Counted from the stretch's first letter, positions 16,429-26,924 are shown. The stretch: 64,000 bases of DNA from Stutzerimonas stutzeri (GCF_024448895.1 NZ_JAMOIC010000003.1:248001-312000); one strand, 5' to 3'. Numbers and translations: made by a program. The notes: generated by a model from the sequence alone, not told the origin.

Positions 16429-18219
16429 CTACAAAGGCGTCAGCGGCCAGAACAGCGGAATCACCAGCGTTGCAACGACCCACAGCAGCAGGTTCAGCGG
16501 AATGCCAACCTTGAGAAAGTCGGTGAAGCGGTAACCGCCGGCGTTGTAGACGAACGTGTTTGTCTGGTAACCGATGGGCGTCGCAAAGCTGGCGCTTGCC
16601 GCGAACATAACCGCGACGACGAACGCACGGGGATCAATGCCGAGCTGCTGAGCGAGGCCGATGGCGATCGGAGTGACAAGTACGGCAACAGCGTTATTCG
16701 ACAGAATTTCGGTCAGCACCGAAGTAAACAGGTAGATGAAGCTCAGCATGAACAGCGGCCCAGCCCAGGGCGTCAGCCCCACGACGTTGGAGACGATCAG
16801 TTCGACCAGCCCGACCTTGTTCATCGCTACGCTGATGGCGAGCATGCCGAAGATCAGGCTGAGAATCTTCCAGTCCACTGCTTTATAGGCGTCTTCGACA
16901 TCCAGGCAGCGTGTCGCCAGCACCGCGGCGGCCCCCATGATTGCCAGCCCCTCGATCGGCATCACGCCTAACGCGGCCAGGAGCATGACCGCCAGCGTGG
17001 CGCCGATGGCGATCGGCGCCTTGTCCCGGCGAAACGAACGTTCCTGCACAGCGTTCAGGCTGATCAGCTCACCGTTGTCGGCAAAACGCTTGATCTGCGC
17101 AGGTGTGCCTTCCACCAGCATCACGTCGCCAAACTGCAGCTGAAAATCGTCGAGGTTTCCCTGGATATTTTCATCCTGGCGGTGCACCGCTAGCACGTTG
17201 ATTCCGTAGCGCGCCCGGAGGTCGAGGTCGCGCATCGGTCTGTGGCTGTAACGCGAATTGCGCCCTACGATGGCTTCGGCGAGCACTTCGTCATCGCTGC
17301 TGATCGTCTCGAAGGCATCGTCACGATTGAACGTGAGATGACCGCTGCCACGCAGCTCGACCACGTCCTTGACCTGCCCGTGAATCACCAGCACATCGCC
17401 TGCCTGCAAGCTGAAGTCATGCTCGGGCCGGCTGTGCAGGTGCACGCCGCGGCTCACTTGCAGAACCTGCAGCCCGCTACCCCCGTTGAGGTTCGCCTCG
17501 GCGATACTCTTGCCGATGACCGGGGAGCCCTGTGGTACCCGCAGCTCACTCATGAAGGTGCGGTCCAGACGAGGGCCGAGTAGCTTGGACAGGGTGTCGC
17601 GCTCCGGCAGCAGATGCTTGCCGATGGTCAGCATGTAAAGCATGCCAGCGGCGGCCAGAATCAGCGCGGCGCCGGTGATTTCGAACATGCCGAACGGCGG
17701 AAGCCCGGCCTTGCGCGCCACACCGTCGACCAGAATGTTGGTCGAGGTGCCGATCATCGTCAGCGTGCCGCCCAGGATGGTGGCGTAGGAAAGAGGGATC
17801 AGCAGCTTTGACGGCGTGGTGCCGGCGCGCTTGGCCAGCGAAATCGCTACCGGCGTCAGGATAGCCACCACTGGCGTGTTGTTGAGAAAGGCTGATATGA
17901 CCAGCGCCGTTATTGTCAGGCCGCCGAGTACACGCGTCGGGCTGGTGCCCACCAAGCCGCCGAGCCAATTGCCCAGCGCATCGATACAGCCGGTGCGCTC
18001 GAGGGCTGCGGAAATCACGAACATGCAGGCAATGGTGACGGGGGCAGAGTTCGACAGCACGCCAAGCACTTCGGCGGGCGTCAGCAACTGACTTGCAATC
18101 AGCACAGCCACTGCGATCGCCACAACGATATCCGGGCTCCACGTCTCTCGCACGAACGACACCAGCACCCAGAGCAGCAAGGCGCAGACAAACAGAAGCG
18201 GCAGCGATTCGAAGAGCAT
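16429..18219 (-). CDS. SLC13/DASS-family anion permease with TrkA-C domains
   Basis: A 596-residue inner-membrane carrier. N-terminal helices include SAFLNNTPVVAILTPVAISL (about 110-129), the SNNTPV-like signature of DASS/ArsB-type transporters. The middle (about 205-370) holds two soluble RCK_C/TrkA-C domains (GSPVIGKSIAEANLNGGSGL and a second copy starting NSRYSHRPMRDLDLR). The C-terminal helices contain SNNAVAVLVTPIAIGLA. Substrate could be sulfate, a dicarboxylate or another anion; the sequence alone does not decide. ATG at 18219 is chosen because the hydrophobic start MLFESLPLLFVCALLL follows directly. Confidence 0.85.
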   Translation of the reverse strand: MLFESLPLLFVCALLLWVLVSFVRETWSPDIVVAIAVAVLIASQLLTPAEVLGVLSNSAPVTIACMFVISAALERTGCIDALGNWLGGLVGTSPTRVLGGLTITALVISAFLNNTPVVAILTPVAISLAKRAGTTPSKLLIPLSYATILGGTLTMIGTSTNILVDGVARKAGLPPFGMFEITGAALILAAAGMLYMLTIGKHLLPERDTLSKLLGPRLDRTFMSELRVPQGSPVIGKSIAEANLNGGSGLQVLQVSRGVHLHSRPEHDFSLQAGDVLVIHGQVKDVVELRGSGHLTFNRDDAFETISSDDEVLAEAIVGRNSRYSHRPMRDLDLRARYGINVLAVHRQDENIQGNLDDFQLQFGDVMLVEGTPAQIKRFADNGELISLNAVQERSFRRDKAPIAIGATLAVMLLAALGVMPIEGLAIMGAAAVLATRCLDVEDAYKAVDWKILSLIFGMLAISVAMNKVGLVELIVSNVVGLTPWAGPLFMLSFIYLFTSVLTEILSNNAVAVLVTPIAIGLAQQLGIDPRAFVVAVMFAASASFATPIGYQTNTFVYNAGGYRFTDFLKVGIPLNLLLWVVATLVIPLFWPLTPL

Positions 18220-18390
18220 GAACGTCCTTAACGTGGCGCAGCGAGCGCCTGCAGACAGCGGCTTTGCGCGCACGATAGAGGGCGTTGCTTAGAGAGTCTA
18301 GAATCGTTTTATGTTGTTTATATGCGCTTTAGTTATTAACGATTAGCGCGCTTGTCGTCATGGGTGTCGCCCGCCCTTACGAGCTGATAA

Positions 18391-18420
18391 AAATGAAAAA
18401 GCCGCGCAGTGCGCGGCTTT
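18391..18420 (-). terminator. Rho-independent terminator after tRNA-Ile
   Basis: Stem GCCGCGC (18401-18407) pairs with GCGCGGC (18411-18417), extended by AAA/TTT, with a three-base loop. On the minus strand it is followed by a T-rich tail. It lies just downstream of the tRNA gene. Confidence 0.85.
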
Positions 18421-18425
18421 GGAGT

Positions 18426-18502
18426 TGGTGGGCCCACACGGACTCGAACCGTGGACCAAAGGATTATGAGTCCTCTGCTCTAACCAACTGAGCTATAGGC
18501 CC
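18426..18502 (-). tRNA. tRNA-Ile (anticodon CAU, tRNA-Ile2)
   Basis: A 77-base cloverleaf with encoded CCA. The acceptor stem pairs GGGCCTA with TGGGCCC, the discriminator is A, the anticodon loop is CTCATAA and the T arm contains GGTTCGAGTCC. The CAU anticodon could mean Met, but the acceptor and anticodon stem resemble the lysidine-modified Ile2 tRNA that reads AUA, which is also the tRNA next to rpoD in Pseudomonas. A terminator follows at once. Confidence 0.88.
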
Positions 18503-18586
18503 TCAGAGGCCGGCGGATTATACCGGTGGTGTTGGGCGTGCGCCAAGGGCAGCTTGTGTACGTCGTTGTTTTATCTGGCTGAAAGC

Positions 18587-18614
18587 AAAACCCCCGGCCT
18601 GGGCCGGGGGTTTT
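18587..18614 (-). terminator. Rho-independent terminator of the rpsU-dnaG-rpoD operon
   Basis: CCCCCGGCC (18591-18599) pairs with GGCCGGGGG (18602-18610), extended by AAAA/TTTT on the sides. It begins a few bases after the rpoD stop on the minus strand. Confidence 0.9.
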
Positions 18615-18617
18615 GGT

Positions 18618-20474
18618 TCACTCGTCGAGGAAGGAGCGCAGATGCTCGCTTCTCGTCGGGTGGCGCAGCTTACGCAGCGCCTTGGCTTCTATCTGACGAA
18701 TCCGCTCACGGGTGACATCGAACTGCTTGCCGACTTCCTCGAGGGTGTGGTCGGTGTTCATGTCGATGCCGAAGCGCATGCGCAGTACCTTGGCTTCACG
18801 GGCAGTGAGGCCGGAGAGGACTTCGCGAGTGGCTTCCTTGAGGCTCTCCACAGTCGCCACGTCGATTGGCGATTGCATGGCGGAGTCTTCAATGAAGTCG
18901 CCCAGGTGCGAGTCTTCATCGTCACCAATCGGCGTCTCCATGGAGATTGGCTCTTTGGCGATCTTCAAGACCTTGCGGATCTTGTCCTCAGGCATTTCCA
19001 TGCGCTCGCCAAGCTCTTCGGGCGTGGGCTCGCGGCCCATTTCCTGCAGCATCTGACGGGAGATGCGGTTGAGCTTGTTGATTGTCTCGATCATGTGCAC
19101 AGGGATACGGATGGTCCGCGCCTGGTCAGCAATGGAGCGAGTAATCGCCTGGCGAATCCACCAGGTGGCGTAAGTCGAGAACTTGTAGCCGCGACGGTAT
19201 TCGAACTTGTCCACCGCCTTCATCAGGCCGATGTTGCCTTCCTGGATCAGGTCGAGGAATTGCAGGCCTCGGTTGGTGTACTTCTTGGCGATCGAAATAA
19301 CCAGTCGAAGGTTCGCTTCAACCATTTCTTTCTTCGCGCGGCGGGCCTTGGCCTCACCGATCGACATGCGACGGTTGATGTCCTTGATGTCGGTAATCAG
19401 CAGTTCGCATTCTGCTTCCAGCGCCAGCAGCTTCTCCTGGCAGCGTTGAATCTCGTCCTTGCGCTCGGCGATGGCTTCGGCGTATTTGCCTTTGCCGCCG
19501 GCTAGCTTGTCTGCCCAGCCGAGATCGGTCTCGTTGCTGGGGAACTGGCGCAGGAAGTCAGCGCGAGGCATGCGTGCATCGCGCACGCAAATCTGCATGA
19601 TGGCGCGTTCCTGAGCGCGAACCTGGCTCAGGGCATTGCGTACGCGGTCTACCAGCGCATCGTATTGCTTGGGGATGAGCTTGATCGGCATAAACAGCGT
19701 TGCCAGCTCTTGCAGGGCATCGGTTGCCTGCTGGCTGCCGCGGCCGTGTTTCTTCAGCGCTTTCTTGGCGACGTCCAGCTGTTCTGCAACGGCACCAAAG
19801 CGAACGCGAGCGACTTCCGGATCCGGACCGCCGTCACCTTCTTCTTCGTCGCTGTCGGAATCGTCTTCTTCTTCGTCGTCCTTGTCGTCACCGGCCGCTT
19901 TGGCAGCCGCTTGCGGAGCGACGGGCTCGACCTCTACCTGCGGGCCGGCAGCGCCGTCGTCGTCAGGATCAATGTAGCCACTAAGGATGTCAGATAGGCG
20001 GCCGCCTTCGGTGGTGACGCGCTCGTAGTCGGCAAGAATGCCATCGACTGTGCCCGGGAAGTGGGCAATTGCGCTCATCACCTCGCGAATGCCTTCCTCA
20101 ATGCGTTTAGCGATTTCAATCTCGCCTTCGCGGGTCAGCAATTCGACGGTGCCCATTTCACGCATGTACATGCGCACTGGGTCGGTGGTGCGGCCGATGT
20201 CGGTTTCTACAGCGGCGAGCGCCGCAGCGGCCTCTTCTGCTGCAGCTTCATCGGTATCGGCTTCGGCCAGCAACAGGGCATCGGCATCCGGGGCAACCTC
20301 GAATACATTGATACCCATGTCGTTGATCATGCGAATGATGTCTTCCACCTGTTCCGGGTCGGAAATATCCTCCGGTAGGTGGTCATTGACCTCGGCGTAA
20401 GTCAGGTAACCCTGCTCACGGCCACGCTGGATCAATTCTTTGAGGCGGGACTGCTGTTGCGCTTTTCCGGACAT
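18618..20474 (-). CDS. rpoD: RNA polymerase primary sigma factor RpoD (sigma-70)
   Basis: A 618-residue sigma-70. Region 1.1 is at the N-terminus ([20 protein letters not shown]), region 1.2 contains [11 protein letters not shown], followed by a long acidic insert ([18 protein letters not shown], about 197-214). Region 2 has [20 protein letters not shown] and [17 protein letters not shown]; region 4 has the helix-turn-helix [20 protein letters not shown]. It directs RNA polymerase to housekeeping promoters. It is the last gene of the operon, 67 bases after dnaG, with a terminator right behind it. Confidence 0.98.
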   Translation of the reverse strand: MSGKAQQQSRLKELIQRGREQGYLTYAEVNDHLPEDISDPEQVEDIIRMINDMGINVFEVAPDADALLLAEADTDEAAAEEAAAALAAVETDIGRTTDPVRMYMREMGTVELLTREGEIEIAKRIEEGIREVMSAIAHFPGTVDGILADYERVTTEGGRLSDILSGYIDPDDDGAAGPQVEVEPVAPQAAAKAAGDDKDDEEEDDSDSDEEEGDGGPDPEVARVRFGAVAEQLDVAKKALKKHGRGSQQATDALQELATLFMPIKLIPKQYDALVDRVRNALSQVRAQERAIMQICVRDARMPRADFLRQFPSNETDLGWADKLAGGKGKYAEAIAERKDEIQRCQEKLLALEAECELLITDIKDINRRMSIGEAKARRAKKEMVEANLRLVISIAKKYTNRGLQFLDLIQEGNIGLMKAVDKFEYRRGYKFSTYATWWIRQAITRSIADQARTIRIPVHMIETINKLNRISRQMLQEMGREPTPEELGERMEMPEDKIRKVLKIAKEPISMETPIGDDEDSHLGDFIEDSAMQSPIDVATVESLKEATREVLSGLTAREAKVLRMRFGIDMNTDHTLEEVGKQFDVTRERIRQIEAKALRKLRHPTRSEHLRSFLDE

Positions 20475-20541
20475 ATAACCCTATCCACTGACGGTTCTGG
20501 CGGGCTGAAAACAAGCTGAGCATTATAGCTGAGCAAGGACC

Positions 20542-22473
20542 TCACGCGCCAGTTGAGGTCGATATTGCGGGTGCTGAGTTGCGATTTAGCAAGTTGCGCA
20601 GCTGATCTTTCTCCTCTGCGCTGAGTTCACCCTGGCGTGCTTTACGCAGCAGCGTCTCGAGGCTGCGTTCGCGTTGTCTGGCGGCCAGGGTAGTTATGGT
20701 GTCGAAAAACTGTTGTTCAAGGTTATCGGCCGAGATTAGCCATTCTTTCTCGGCAAGCGCGCGTAATAGACGCCCTTGGTCGGTTCCATGCCAGCGCGCG
20801 ATCAGTTGCAGGCTGCGCAGCTTGGGATTCTTCTGAAGCGTGCCGAGCAACGCCACGAGCAGTTGTGCGTAGGTGTCGTCTTCAGCTGCAAAGTGGCTGG
20901 CGTCTTCTACTTTCTGGGCGAGCTCCGGATGATGCAATAGTGTGCGCAGCGTGGTCAGGGCTGGTGGTTCCACCGTGGCCGGCGTTCGTGGTCCGCGTGG
21001 TTTGAAGTCTGGACGCTGACCAGGCTTTTTCCAGTCTTTTTTCCATTCTTTATTGCCGTTACGTTTCGGCTGAGCTGGTTCCGCGGGTGCGTAGTAGTCG
21101 CCTTCGTCGTGCCCGGATCCTGCACCGTAGTAAATACTGTCGTCGTATTCCGGCGCGGCGCTCGACGGTGAAGCGCTCATCTGCTGAAGCGCTTCGCTAT
21201 GCAGGCCGGTTATTTCGCCCAGTCGCTGTCGCATCAATGCGCGCAGATTGGTACCTGGAATCTTTTCGATGAGCGGCGCAGCCAGCGTGGCCAGGTGAGC
21301 CTTGCCCTCCAGCGAGCGAGGGTCAGCTTCTTCACTGAGCTGCTGAAAAAAGTAGTCGGCCAGCGGTTGAGCTTGTTGCTGGGTGCGGGCCAGAAACGCG
21401 TCGGTTCCTTCGCGGCGAACCAGGCTGTCCGGGTCTTCTCCGTCGGGTAGAAAGAGAAAGCGTGCACGGCGGCCGTCCTGCAGATTCGGCAGTGTCGACT
21501 CCAGTGCGCGCCACGCCGCCTTGCGGCCTGCTCCATCTCCATCGAAGCAGAACAGCACGCTGGGAACGATGCGAAAAAGGCGTTTGAGGTGTTCATCGCT
21601 GGTGGCTGTGCCCAGTGTGGCAACAGCGTTGCGCAGCCCCTGCTGGGCCAGCGCGATTACGTCCATGTAGCCCTCGACGACTATGATCTCATCCAGGTCG
21701 CGGTTGGCTTTGCGTGCCTCGAAAAGCCCATAGAGTTCCTGTCCCTTGTGAAAGACGGGTGTCTCGGGTGAGTTCAGATATTTAGGTTTGTCGTCGCCCA
21801 GTACGCGGCCGCCGAAGGCTATGACCCGTCCGCGGCTATCACGAATAGGGAACATGACCCGATCGCGGAAACGGTCGTAGCTTCTACCGGTCTCGGCATT
21901 CTCGATCAACAGGCCGGCATCGATCATTGCTTTGTGTTGAAGCGTGTCGCCGCCCAGGTGCTTCATCAGGTTATCCCAGCCGGGCGGCGCAAAGCCAAGG
22001 CCGAAATCTCTGGCGATTACGCCCGATAGTCCGCGACCTTTGAGGTATTCCACGGCAGCCTTGCGCGCCGGGTGACCTTTGAGTGCATGTCGGTAGTATT
22101 CGGCTGCGGACTCAAGCAGCGGGTATAGCGGGGAGTCCACGGGCTGACGGGGCTTGCGGCCCGGTCCGCTTTCTTCGCGCGGTACTTCCATCCCGGCGCG
22201 TTTTGCCAGCTCTTCAACAGCCTTGGGGAACTCCAGGCTGTCGTGATCCATGATGAAGCCGAGCGCATTGCCGCCAGCGCCACAGCCGAAGCAATAGTAG
22301 AACTGCTTGTCCGGGCTGACGCTGAAGGACGGGGTCTTTTCCTTGTGGAAGGGGCAGCACGCGGTGTAGTTCTTGCCTGCTTTTTTCAATTGAATGCGCG
22401 AACTCACCACCTCGACGATGTCGGAGCGGTTGAGCAGGTCATCAATGAAAGATTGCGGGATCAAGCCGGCCAT
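20542..22473 (-). CDS. dnaG: DNA primase DnaG
   Basis: A 643-residue primase that makes RNA primers at the replication fork. The N-terminal CHC2 zinc finger uses C40, H43, C61 and C64 (CCPFHKEKTPSF, YCFGCGAGG). The catalytic core includes RFRDRVMFPIRD and the Toprim motif VVEGYMDVIALAQ; the C-terminal part would bind the DnaB helicase. The ATG at 22473 gives the usual MAGLIPQSFI start; an upstream in-frame extension of 19 codons runs through the terminator hairpin and was rejected. It is the middle gene of the macromolecular-synthesis operon. Confidence 0.97.
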   Translation of the reverse strand: MAGLIPQSFIDDLLNRSDIVEVVSSRIQLKKAGKNYTACCPFHKEKTPSFSVSPDKQFYYCFGCGAGGNALGFIMDHDSLEFPKAVEELAKRAGMEVPREESGPGRKPRQPVDSPLYPLLESAAEYYRHALKGHPARKAAVEYLKGRGLSGVIARDFGLGFAPPGWDNLMKHLGGDTLQHKAMIDAGLLIENAETGRSYDRFRDRVMFPIRDSRGRVIAFGGRVLGDDKPKYLNSPETPVFHKGQELYGLFEARKANRDLDEIIVVEGYMDVIALAQQGLRNAVATLGTATSDEHLKRLFRIVPSVLFCFDGDGAGRKAAWRALESTLPNLQDGRRARFLFLPDGEDPDSLVRREGTDAFLARTQQQAQPLADYFFQQLSEEADPRSLEGKAHLATLAAPLIEKIPGTNLRALMRQRLGEITGLHSEALQQMSASPSSAAPEYDDSIYYGAGSGHDEGDYYAPAEPAQPKRNGNKEWKKDWKKPGQRPDFKPRGPRTPATVEPPALTTLRTLLHHPELAQKVEDASHFAAEDDTYAQLLVALLGTLQKNPKLRSLQLIARWHGTDQGRLLRALAEKEWLISADNLEQQFFDTITTLAARQRERSLETLLRKARQGELSAEEKDQLRNLLNRNSAPAISTSTGA

Positions 22474-22513
22474 AGGGGTATGAGAATACGCTCGCAGTGT
22501 TCGGGCCGGAATG

Positions 22514-22553
22514 AAAAAAACTCCGACCATTCGCCGGCTGGCGAAGCGGAGTC
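22514..22553 (-). terminator. Hairpin terminator/attenuator between rpsU and dnaG
   Basis: ACTCCG (22521-22526) pairs with CGGAGT (22548-22553) around an inner stem TTCGCC/GGCGAA; on the minus strand a run of seven T follows. An attenuator between rpsU and dnaG is known from E. coli and lowers primase output relative to S21. Confidence 0.85.
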
Positions 22554-22566
22554 TCCTTCAAATGCA

Positions 22567-22588
22567 AAGCCCGGCATTGGCCGGGCTT
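22567..22588 (-). terminator. First hairpin after rpsU
   Basis: AAGCCCGGC (22567-22575) pairs with GCCGGGCTT (22580-22588), loop ATTG. The T-tract behind it is weak, so it may protect the rpsU mRNA 3' end and not terminate by itself. Confidence 0.6.
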
Positions 22589-22611
22589 GATGCAGCGTCA
22601 GCTGTACTGGA

Positions 22612-22827
22612 TCAGTACAGGCGAACGCTACGGCGCTGTTCGCGCTGCACTTTCTTGGCGTGACGCTTAACTGCGGCAGCGGCTTTACGCTTGCGCTCGG
22701 CAGTAGGCTTTTCGTAGAACTCACGGCTGCGGACTTCGGCCAGAACACCGGCCTTTTCGCAAGAACGCTTGAAGCGACGCAGAGCTACGTCGAATGGTTC
22801 GTTCTCTTTGACTTTAACGTTGGGCAT
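22612..22827 (-). CDS. rpsU: 30S ribosomal protein bS21
   Basis: A 71-residue, very basic ribosomal protein. It begins [20 protein letters not shown] after the initiator Met and ends with the Arg/Lys-rich RQVRL-type tail ([10 protein letters not shown]), full length for the family. It is the first gene of the rpsU-dnaG-rpoD operon and is separated from dnaG by two hairpins. tsaD is divergent, with a 197-base shared promoter region. Confidence 0.97.
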   Translation of the reverse strand: MPNVKVKENEPFDVALRRFKRSCEKAGVLAEVRSREFYEKPTAERKRKAAAAVKRHAKKVQREQRRSVRLY

Positions 22828-23024
22828 CCAGGACGTACCTTCACTTGTTTACCGGTTACAACGCGCTTCGGCAAATATCGCGAGCACGCTGGTTTTAAGG
22901 GTTGCGGATGTTAACGCCTTGCCGCTTGGAATGCAAAGCCCCCTGATCGAAAAGCGCTGGTCGGTCGCCGGCCCCGACGATTAATATGCGCGGCTTCATT
23001 CGCTTCTTCGAAAGGGTCGTGCCC

Positions 23025-24050
23025 ATGCTGGTGCTGGGGCTGGAAACTTCATGTGATGAAACTGGCGTCGCGCTCTATGACAGCGGGCAGGGGCTGCTGG
23101 CTGATGCATTGTTCAGTCAGATCGACCTGCACCGTGTCTATGGCGGCGTCGTGCCTGAGCTGGCCTCGCGCGATCACGTCAAACGAATGCTACCGCTGAT
23201 CCGTCAGGTGCTCGCCGAGGCTGGACGCGAATCCAGCGACATTGATGCCGTTGCGTATACCGCCGGCCCCGGTCTGGTTGGTGCCTTGCTGGTCGGCGCT
23301 TCCTGTGCGCAGGCGATGGCATTTGCCTGGGGCGTTCCAGCAGTCGGTGTACATCATATGGAAGGTCATCTGTTGGCCCCTATGCTAGAAGCGCAGCCGC
23401 CGGCATTTCCGTTTGTGGCGCTGCTGGTTTCCGGCGGGCATACGCAGCTGGTCCGGGTCGATGGGATCGGTCGTTACGAGCTGCTGGGGGAGTCGGTTGA
23501 CGACGCGGCCGGTGAGGCGTTCGACAAGACGGCCAAACTGATGGGTCTGCGATATCCCGGTGGTCCCGAGATCGCTCTGCTCGCCGAGCAAGGTACGCCC
23601 GGGCGTTTCGTCTTTCCACGACCCATGACCGACCGGCCAGGTCTGGACTTCAGTTTCAGCGGGCTCAAGACCTCCACCCTGACAACCTGGCAAAACTGCC
23701 GTAACGCTGGGGACGATGGCGAGCAGACCCGCTGTGATGTCGCCTTGGCGTTTCAACAGGCGGTGGTCGACACCCTGACGATCAAGTGTCGCCGTGCGCT
23801 GAAGCAGACGGGACTGAAAAACCTGGTTATTGCCGGAGGCGTGAGCGCCAACACCGCGCTGCGCAGCAGCCTTGAAGCGATGCTGCATGAAGTGAAAGGA
23901 CAGGTGTTTTATGCCCGGCCCCGTTTCTGTACGGATAACGGGGCGATGATTGCTTATGCCGGTTGCCAGCGGTTGCTGGCTGGGCAGCGTGATGGCCCTG
24001 AAATTTCGGTACAGGCGCGTTGGCCAATGGAGACGCTGCCGGCGATATGA
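23025..24050 (+). CDS. tsaD: tRNA threonylcarbamoyladenosine synthase subunit TsaD
   Basis: A 341-residue ASKHA-fold protein that, with TsaB and TsaE, adds threonylcarbamoyl to A37 of ANN-decoding tRNAs. It starts [19 protein letters not shown], the family signature. The metal-binding HxxxH is H111/H115 in HHMEGH, and the nucleotide-binding VSGGHTQL and [10 protein letters not shown] motifs are present. The ATG at 23025 was chosen because the conserved sequence starts there; 13 more codons upstream show no similarity. Confidence 0.97.
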   Translation: MLVLGLETSCDETGVALYDSGQGLLADALFSQIDLHRVYGGVVPELASRDHVKRMLPLIRQVLAEAGRESSDIDAVAYTAGPGLVGALLVGASCAQAMAFAWGVPAVGVHHMEGHLLAPMLEAQPPAFPFVALLVSGGHTQLVRVDGIGRYELLGESVDDAAGEAFDKTAKLMGLRYPGGPEIALLAEQGTPGRFVFPRPMTDRPGLDFSFSGLKTSTLTTWQNCRNAGDDGEQTRCDVALAFQQAVVDTLTIKCRRALKQTGLKNLVIAGGVSANTALRSSLEAMLHEVKGQVFYARPRFCTDNGAMIAYAGCQRLLAGQRDGPEISVQARWPMETLPAI

Positions 24051-24061
24051 ATGCCGGGAGG

Positions 24062-24631
24062 CTAGAAGTGTCGCTCCTTGCCAACCGACAGGTCGCGCAA
24101 ATTATTCCGGTGGCGCCAGACGATGAGCGCAGCTAGCAGGGCCATAGGCCATATTGCCTCAGGCTGTTGCCAGGCAAGCAGTGGGAGGCACAGCGGTAAG
24201 GCGGCCAGTGCGGCCAGTGAGCTGGTGCGCTTGAATTTGAAGACGACCAACCAAATGATCAGCGCCAAAGCCGCGGTGGGCGGATGCAGGCCGAGCAGGG
24301 CGCCGGCTGTTGTAGCGACGCCTTTGCCGCCCCGGAAGCGAAAATAAAGTGGATAAAGATGCCCAATAACTGCCGCCAGTCCGATCCAGGCTTGTTGTTC
24401 GATCGTCAGGCCAAGCGTTGCGGCGAGCAGGACGGGCAACAGCCCCTTGAACAAATCACCGAGCAGGGTGCTGATGGCCAGGCCCTTGCCGGCCAAGCGC
24501 AGCATGTTGGTAGCACCGGGATTGCCCGACCCGCTGACCCTCGGGTCGGGTGCGCCAGTCAGGCGACTGAGTAGAATGGCGAAAGACAGCGAGCCGGTCA
24601 GATAGGCGAGCAGTATTAATTGCCAGAACAT
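24062..24631 (-). CDS. plsY: Glycerol-3-phosphate acyltransferase PlsY
   Basis: A 189-residue inner-membrane enzyme that acylates glycerol-3-phosphate with acyl-phosphate, the first step of phospholipid synthesis. It has about five helices. The three conserved motifs are visible: [31 protein letters not shown] (given at 91-110) and the region around HPPTA. The ATG at 24631 starts [14 protein letters not shown], the family N-terminus. It converges with tsaD, 11 bases apart, and diverges from folB. Confidence 0.95.
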   Translation of the reverse strand: MFWQLILLAYLTGSLSFAILLSRLTGAPDPRVSGSGNPGATNMLRLAGKGLAISTLLGDLFKGLLPVLLAATLGLTIEQQAWIGLAAVIGHLYPLYFRFRGGKGVATTAGALLGLHPPTAALALIIWLVVFKFKRTSSLAALAALPLCLPLLAWQQPEAIWPMALLAALIVWRHRNNLRDLSVGKERHF

Positions 24632-24706
24632 GGCATCCATCCGGGGCAGGGAGCTCCTGAGTCTAACGGCCAGCCGTGAAGTTGTCGTGCCGTGGGAGAG
24701 CGTAGC

Positions 24707-25060
24707 GTGGACACAGTTTTCATCGAAGGGCTGGAAGTGGATACCCTGATCGGTGCCTATGATTGGGAGCGCGGAATTCGTCAGTGCCTGCATCTGGACC
24801 TGACCTTGGGCTGGGATATTCGTCCCGCTGCGGTCAACGACGAGCTCGACAAGGCTCTGGACTATGCTCAGGTGACGGTCGCCATCGATGAGTTCGCCCA
24901 GGCGTCGCGCTTTGAACTCGTCGAAACCTTTGCCGAGCGCCTGGCAAGCGCGCTCATGAGCCAATTTGGTATTCCCTGGCTGCGGCTGCGAGTGACCAAG
25001 CCGGGCGTCAATACTCGTGCCAGGGCCCTGGGTGTGGAGATCGAACGCGGATGTCGCTGA
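24707..25060 (+). CDS. folB: Dihydroneopterin aldolase FolB
   Basis: A 117-residue folate-pathway enzyme that converts dihydroneopterin to 6-hydroxymethyl-dihydropterin. It contains [18 protein letters not shown], the conserved start, and ends [19 protein letters not shown]. The GTG at 24707 is selected because GGGAGAG precedes it at good distance and it gives the usual (M)DTVFIEGL; a GTG 15 bases earlier is the alternative. It overlaps folK by ten bases. Confidence 0.93.
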   Translation: MDTVFIEGLEVDTLIGAYDWERGIRQCLHLDLTLGWDIRPAAVNDELDKALDYAQVTVAIDEFAQASRFELVETFAERLASALMSQFGIPWLRLRVTKPGVNTRARALGVEIERGCR

Positions 25061-25584
25061 CTCACGTACTGTTGGGGCTCGGCAGCAATGTGCGCCGCGA
25101 ACAAAACCTGACCGCTGGCCTGGACGCACTGGAGCTTATGCTCGGCGGCATGGAATGCTCTCCGGTTTTTGAAAGCCTGGCCGTCGGCTACAAGGGCGAC
25201 AACTTTTTTAACCTTGTCGTCTCTGGCACAACAGCGCTGCCGTTGATGGAGCTGGACCGCCGGCTCAAGTTCATTGAGGCCGACAATGGCCGCTATGCGC
25301 CGGACCGCAAAGGCTTGCCTCTCGATATCGATGTACTGATGTATGGCGATCTAGTGGGCAACTTTCATGGTCTGGAGTTGCCGCGGCCAGAGACATTGAA
25401 GAACGCATTTGTGCTCTGGCCGCTAGCGCTACTTGCGCCAGACACAGTCCATCCCCAGGCGGCGCTTAGTTTTGCTGAACTCTGGCGAGCGGCGGCTATT
25501 GAACAACAGCTCTGGCCAGTGCCGTTCAACTGGAAAGGCAGGGAGCTGACCCCGCTCGCCCTTATCCAAAGCAGCAAAAGCTAG
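25051..25584 (+). CDS. folK: Hydroxymethyl-dihydropterin pyrophosphokinase FolK
   Basis: A 177-residue HPPK-family kinase that transfers pyrophosphate to hydroxymethyl-dihydropterin, the step after FolB. It begins with [14 protein letters not shown], matching the family start LGSN, and contains [13 protein letters not shown], the metal-binding D-x-D region. The C-terminal part ([20 protein letters not shown]) is typical. Start overlaps folB by ten bases, so the two are coupled. Confidence 0.93.
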   Translation: MSLTHVLLGLGSNVRREQNLTAGLDALELMLGGMECSPVFESLAVGYKGDNFFNLVVSGTTALPLMELDRRLKFIEADNGRYAPDRKGLPLDIDVLMYGDLVGNFHGLELPRPETLKNAFVLWPLALLAPDTVHPQAALSFAELWRAAAIEQQLWPVPFNWKGRELTPLALIQSSKS

Positions 25585-25604
25585 AGCCACCGCTTGCGCG
25601 CTCG

Positions 25605-26840
25605 TCAGCAGTTCAGTGTTTTCCAGGCGCTGCTTTGCTGCTGATACTTTTCAACCGCGGCCAATCGCTCACGCTTGAGCGCTTCGCCCAGCTCCGCTCC
25701 CTTGTGGCCTTGATCGATCAGCGGTTTTGCTTGCACGGCGCGTGCTGCGTCGGCGGCGCCGCGCAGGTGCCGGGCCTGCGGGTAATCGCGTGATCCCTGG
25801 CCTGGGCGGCCCGTTGCATCCATCTCCAAGGTAGCGATGAACTGCTCGAAACGTTCAGGGCGGCGGTAGATGTCGAAATGCTGAAGCATGTTGAGAAGGA
25901 TATTGGCGGGTAGCTGCAGGCAGTCCTGCGCCTGGCTATGAAATTCGCCCGTGAGCAGGGCCAGCTCCTGGCAGTCCCGCGGCACCTTGAATCGGGTGTT
26001 TAGGGCTTCGATCATCTGCAGGCACTGAGCGTCGCGAGTGGACGGTTGGTGACCCGGTTGTTCCTCCTTGCCAAGCGGCTGGAGCAGGCAGGCCCAGCGG
26101 ACGGGGAGTGGCTGCTGCTGATTTGCGCATTGGCGCAACGTACGAAGTACATGGTGCCCGGCAGACATTTCGGAATCTGCCTGTGTGGCTGACCCTTTGA
26201 ACAGCTGTTCGACCTCGGGAAACAGCACCTGCAAAGCGCCGCAATCGCGTAGTACTTGCAGGAAAACATCCGGGCGAGGCTCCATCAGCGCGCGTGAAAT
26301 CTCTTTCCAGCTTCGTTCCGGTGTCAGCGCGTCCAGCTCGGCAGACTCGGCGAGCTGGCGCATCAGCACCTGCGTTTCAGGTGCGACGTTAAAGCCGAGC
26401 TCCGCGTAGCGCGCGGCAAAGCGAGCCACACGCAGCACCCTCAGCGGATCTTCGGCGAACGCAGGGGAGACATGTCTGAGCTGGCGGGCGGCAAGATCTG
26501 CCTGGCCCCCGTACGGATCGATGACGTGGCCATCCGAATCCTCCGCCATGGCATTGATAGTCAGGTCGCGACGGGTGAGGTCTTCTTCGAGCGTGACGTC
26601 GGGGCTGGCGTAGAAGGTGAACCCGCCGTAACCGCGGCCGCTCTTGCGCTCCGTGCGGGCAAGCGCATATTCCTCGCCAGTGGTGGGATGCAGAAACACG
26701 GGAAAATCAGCGCCTACCGGGCGAAACCCCTTGGCCTGCATGTCTTCAGCACTGGAGCCCACCACGACCCAGTCCACTTCGGTCACGGGTCGCCCTAACA
26801 ACCGGTCACGCACCGCTCCGCCAACTTTATAAATTTGCAT
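25605..26840 (-). CDS. cca: CCA-adding enzyme / tRNA nucleotidyltransferase Cca
   Basis: A 411-residue class II nucleotidyltransferase that repairs the 3' CCA of tRNAs. The GGAVRD motif is at 7-12, and [10 protein letters not shown] and [16 protein letters not shown] follow. Two positions are odd. The DxD metal site reads E21-V-D23, with Glu for the first Asp. In the C-terminal HD domain, where E. coli Cca has LCHDLGKG, this protein has LLQPLGKEE (Q254-P255), so the HD pair is lost and the phosphohydrolase side activity is probably absent. Start ATG at 26840 gives [12 protein letters not shown]. Confidence 0.95.
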   Translation of the reverse strand: MQIYKVGGAVRDRLLGRPVTEVDWVVVGSSAEDMQAKGFRPVGADFPVFLHPTTGEEYALARTERKSGRGYGGFTFYASPDVTLEEDLTRRDLTINAMAEDSDGHVIDPYGGQADLAARQLRHVSPAFAEDPLRVLRVARFAARYAELGFNVAPETQVLMRQLAESAELDALTPERSWKEISRALMEPRPDVFLQVLRDCGALQVLFPEVEQLFKGSATQADSEMSAGHHVLRTLRQCANQQQPLPVRWACLLQPLGKEEQPGHQPSTRDAQCLQMIEALNTRFKVPRDCQELALLTGEFHSQAQDCLQLPANILLNMLQHFDIYRRPERFEQFIATLEMDATGRPGQGSRDYPQARHLRGAADAARAVQAKPLIDQGHKGAELGEALKRERLAAVEKYQQQSSAWKTLNC

Positions 26841-26924
26841 GTAGTCCTCCGTTGCGGCGGAGGATAAACCATAGCCCCGTGGCGGCAAGCCACGAAGCCT
26901 GGAGACAAGCGGGGCGGGGGTGGT

